DNA of 64,000 bases, taken from positions 41,405 to 105,404 of IMG/VR virus record IMGVR_UViG_3300025087_000641. One strand, written 5' to 3'. This document shows positions 62,399 to 64,000 of the stretch, one piece after another. The DNA is from a virus. Both the position numbers and the translations under genes were made by a program. A model generated the notes under the pieces. It was not told the DNA's origin. It was given only the letters and a program-made list of their open reading frames with translations, and made no database searches. Numbering within the stretch: position 1 is the first letter of the stretch; every line of letters starts with the position of its first letter.

Positions 62399-63334
62399 AT
62401 GTCATCTATACCTGTCGAGTTTCTGGCATTGGGACTAGATGGCGTGAAGTTCTATGAGAAACGCCACAATGAGTTTCATGGCCCATGTGTGTTTTGTGGT
62501 GGCGGGGACAGATTCCGAATTCACACAGACCGCCCCTTCCCACACTGGAATTGGGAATGTCGGAAATGTGGCAGGAAGGGATGGGCAGACCAATTGAATC
62601 CAAGACTCCGAGAAGAACTAACGCCAGAACTTCGCACCGAGTATGCCAGAAAACAACAAGAGTCTGATATTGCCAAAAGGAATGCACAAGCAAAGGCTCT
62701 CGCCACATACCAGAGAAGTAGAATCTGGGAGAAATACCACAAGAACTTGACACCGAAACACCGCGAATGGTGGCGTTCTCAGGGCATACCAGACTATTAT
62801 CAAGATTTCTGGAAACTGGGATATGTGCCACATTTAGTAGTTGGAAGTGGAGAATCGTCTGTTACCAGAGATGCATACACAATACCCAAGTTCGGTTTCG
62901 GATGGCGACCAACAAATATGGACTATCGGATCATTGACCCGCCAGAGAAAGTTGGCAAGTATCGTCCGATAAAAGGCTTGCCCGCCACGCCATTTATCTC
63001 TACGCCAGAAGGCAGAACTGACAGAATTGCAATTGTTGAGGGCGCTAAAAAGGCAATGGTGCTACATGCCAGAAATATTATGCCTGACTATACCTGCATT
63101 TTTGGCATTCCGGGAGATACCTCGTGGTGTGGACTTGAGACAAAAGCCAGAAAGTATCAGAGAGTATGGATTATACTTGACCCTGGCGCGGAGAAGTTTG
63201 CCCACAGACTCGCCACTGCAATTGGCAAACATGCCATTGTGGTAGAATTGCCAGACAAGCCAGACGATATGGTTCTGGCAGGTGCTACTAGGGAAACATT
63301 TTTGGCATTGATGCGAAAGGCAGAAAAGTCGTAA
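62399..63334 (+). CDS. DNA primase with CHC2-type zinc finger and Toprim domain (311 aa)
   Basis: Zinc finger: CVFCGGGDRFRIHTD...WNWECRKCGRKG, the phage-primase form of CHC2. After a charged linker, RDAYTIPKFGFGWRP and the Toprim core IAIVEGAKKAMVLHARN (Glu) and VWIILDPGAEKFAHRLA (Asp) follow. The second Toprim motif has DPG rather than DxD. It should make RNA primers, probably with the DnaB-like helicase encoded at 42.9-44.3 kb on the other strand; no helicase domain is fused. Confidence 0.75.
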   Translation: MSSIPVEFLALGLDGVKFYEKRHNEFHGPCVFCGGGDRFRIHTDRPFPHWNWECRKCGRKGWADQLNPRLREELTPELRTEYARKQQESDIAKRNAQAKALATYQRSRIWEKYHKNLTPKHREWWRSQGIPDYYQDFWKLGYVPHLVVGSGESSVTRDAYTIPKFGFGWRPTNMDYRIIDPPEKVGKYRPIKGLPATPFISTPEGRTDRIAIVEGAKKAMVLHARNIMPDYTCIFGIPGDTSWCGLETKARKYQRVWIILDPGAEKFAHRLATAIGKHAIVVELPDKPDDMVLAGATRETFLALMRKAEKS

Positions 63335-63336
63335 TC

Positions 63337-63657
63337 GTGTGGAAATCAAGACCAGAAGAATATTGGATTAACTTTCTGGCAAGCGCCACAATGAAACGCT
63401 GTGCATTAGTCAAATTTGAACAGCGCATCCCGCCACGTTGGTATAAACTTAGTCGTGGTGGATTCTGGCATATCGGTGCAATAAGTTGCCACAATGCCAT
63501 GTGTGCCAGAAAGAAAGGTTGGAAAGTCAAGATAATGAGCGTATGGTATGCGTCCAAAGAAACTGCGGGGAACAACGATGAAAGGGTCTGTGAGCACAAA
63601 GACGCGCAAACGCCACAGCAAGTGCAACCACAGTTATGGGGAGATGTGGTGTCTTGA
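63337..63657 (+). CDS. Hypothetical protein (106 aa)
   Basis: GTG 63337, two bases after the primase stop. RWYKLSRGGFWHIGAISCHN and KGWKVKIMSVWYASKETAGN indicate a small alpha/beta protein with Cys and His. A dispersed motif copy (63406-63422) lies inside the coding sequence. A later ATG (63391) could be the start. Function unknown. Confidence 0.5.
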   Translation: MWKSRPEEYWINFLASATMKRCALVKFEQRIPPRWYKLSRGGFWHIGAISCHNAMCARKKGWKVKIMSVWYASKETAGNNDERVCEHKDAQTPQQVQPQLWGDVVS

Positions 63658-63718
63658 TGCCACAAGAACAAGGATTGCCAGAATCGGGGTGTGCTGGAAA
63701 TGTCAGAAAGTAAAGTAG
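63578..63718 (+). CDS. Small basic zinc-ribbon protein (46 aa), overlapping gene
   Basis: ATG 63578 (GGGG upstream) in another frame within the end of the previous gene. MKGSVSTKTRKRHSKCNHSY then CWKCQKVK: basic with a C...CWKC site. It ends inside the next gene. Overlap on both sides makes this tentative. Confidence 0.4.
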   Translation: MKGSVSTKTRKRHSKCNHSYGEMWCLDATRTRIARIGVCWKCQKVK

Positions 63719-63912
63719 TCATCTCCTCGCTTTCCAGTGGTGTTTACCACAAACAAAAAGTCATCAAACTTCTGGCAGGACAGACTCTCTATGTAGCAGA
63801 ATGTGGCAGTGCGAAGTATTGGGGTTGTTCATCTGTGCCAGAAGAGTATTGCCAGAAACACAGTATGCGACCATGCCAGAAATGCTATTACGGATACAAC
63901 TATAATGCCTAG
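63700..63912 (+). CDS. Small zinc-ribbon protein (70 aa)
   Basis: ATG 63700 (MSESKVVISS). AECGSAKYWGCSSVPEEYCQ and CQKCYYGYNYNA give a Cys-rich C-terminal half. Last gene before the terminal inverted repeat. Confidence 0.5.
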   Translation: MSESKVVISSLSSGVYHKQKVIKLLAGQTLYVAECGSAKYWGCSSVPEEYCQKHSMRPCQKCYYGYNYNA

Positions 63913-63916
63913 AGGG

Positions 63917-64000
63917 GTCTATCCGAGAACTAGTGGCTTTTGCCAGAAGATGCAACAGATCGCCACAGAAGCGACAAGACCCACTAGTTCTCGGATAGAC
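63917..64000. repeat. 20-bp perfect inverted repeat at the window end
   Basis: Left arm 63917-63936 (GTCTATCCGAGAACTAGTGG) and its exact reverse complement at 63981-64000, 44 bp apart. The right arm ends at the last base of the window. Could be a stem-loop, a recombination site or an assembly edge. Confidence 0.6.

Noticed and set aside
1-64000. tRNA genes and CRISPR arrays
   Set aside because: No cloverleaf with a GTTCRANNC T-arm and no regularly spaced repeats were seen on either strand.

Overview
The window looks like about 64 kb of a tailed-phage genome (Caudoviricetes, siphovirus type), or an integrated or plasmid form of one. By eye its GC content is in the mid-40s %. The evidence is a complete head/tail module: small and large terminase, portal, HK97-type prohead protease and capsid, head-tail connector, tail terminators, major tail protein, frameshifted tail assembly chaperones, tape measure and tail-tip/fibre proteins. 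Replication genes (DnaB-like helicase, zinc-finger/Toprim primase, Hjc-like nuclease), a phage sigma factor and many very small zinc-ribbon proteins accompany it. Recognisable promoters are of the ordinary sigma-70 type (TTGACA/TATAAT), which argues against a Bacteroidetes host; I cannot name the host. No tRNA, integrase or CRISPR array was found.

Layout. (1) 1-12394, plus strand: a tightly overlapped operon for a modified nonulosonic (pseudaminic/legionaminic/sialic-type) acid or a related amino sugar. It encodes a PseG-like protein, an epimerase, a methyltransferase, a formyltransferase, an ATP-grasp enzyme, a GmhA-like isomerase, a TIM-barrel isomerase, a PLP aminotransferase, two SDRs, a TylF-type methyltransferase, a NeuB-like synthase and a KdsC-like phosphatase. 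Tiny single-helix membrane proteins are interleaved, and an HNH/AP2 endonuclease gene is inserted. No CMP-sugar transferase gene is visible. (2) 12418-53531, minus strand: the late operons, read from terminase (53 kb) towards tail fibres (12 kb), with a block of small genes, helicase, phosphoesterase and a second TylF methyltransferase at 41.5-47.7 kb. Five plus-strand homing-endonuclease cassettes sit antisense in the gaps between late genes. (3) 53532-54296: a divergent promoter region with a terminator-ended small RNA and a long structured RNA whose first part resembles the catalytic core of RNase P RNA. (4) 54297-63912: early genes on the plus strand, interrupted by a minus-strand cassette (56855-59633: a ribbon-helix-helix regulator, membrane proteins and a LAGLIDADG endonuclease). 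A divergent switch with a 115-nt structured RNA lies at 59634-59880. (5) A 20-bp inverted repeat ends exactly at the window edge.

The most unusual features are listed here. (a) Four unrelated homing-endonuclease genes share one architecture: sigma-70 promoter, then a structured leader whose complementary arms occur in the crossing order A-C-A'-C', then the nuclease gene. (b) The RNase P-like RNA has a P2/P4-type pseudoknot, a bulged U and a near-match to the conserved GAGGAAAGUCC element. (c) There are three -1 frameshift sites on G-rich slippery runs: one in the tail chaperone gene as expected, and two in small genes. (d) A CAAATTTG-centred motif (TTAGTCAAATTTGTACA-like) is dispersed at promoters and gene junctions. 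(e) A GC-rich 270-bp segment lies between near-identical 22-bp direct repeats.

How the parts may work together (inference): sigma-70 promoters start early transcription. The RHH protein, the 59.7-kb RNA and the phage sigma factor are candidate regulators. Late minus-strand transcription builds the virion, and the sugar operon plus the methyltransferases probably modify a host or virion glycan.
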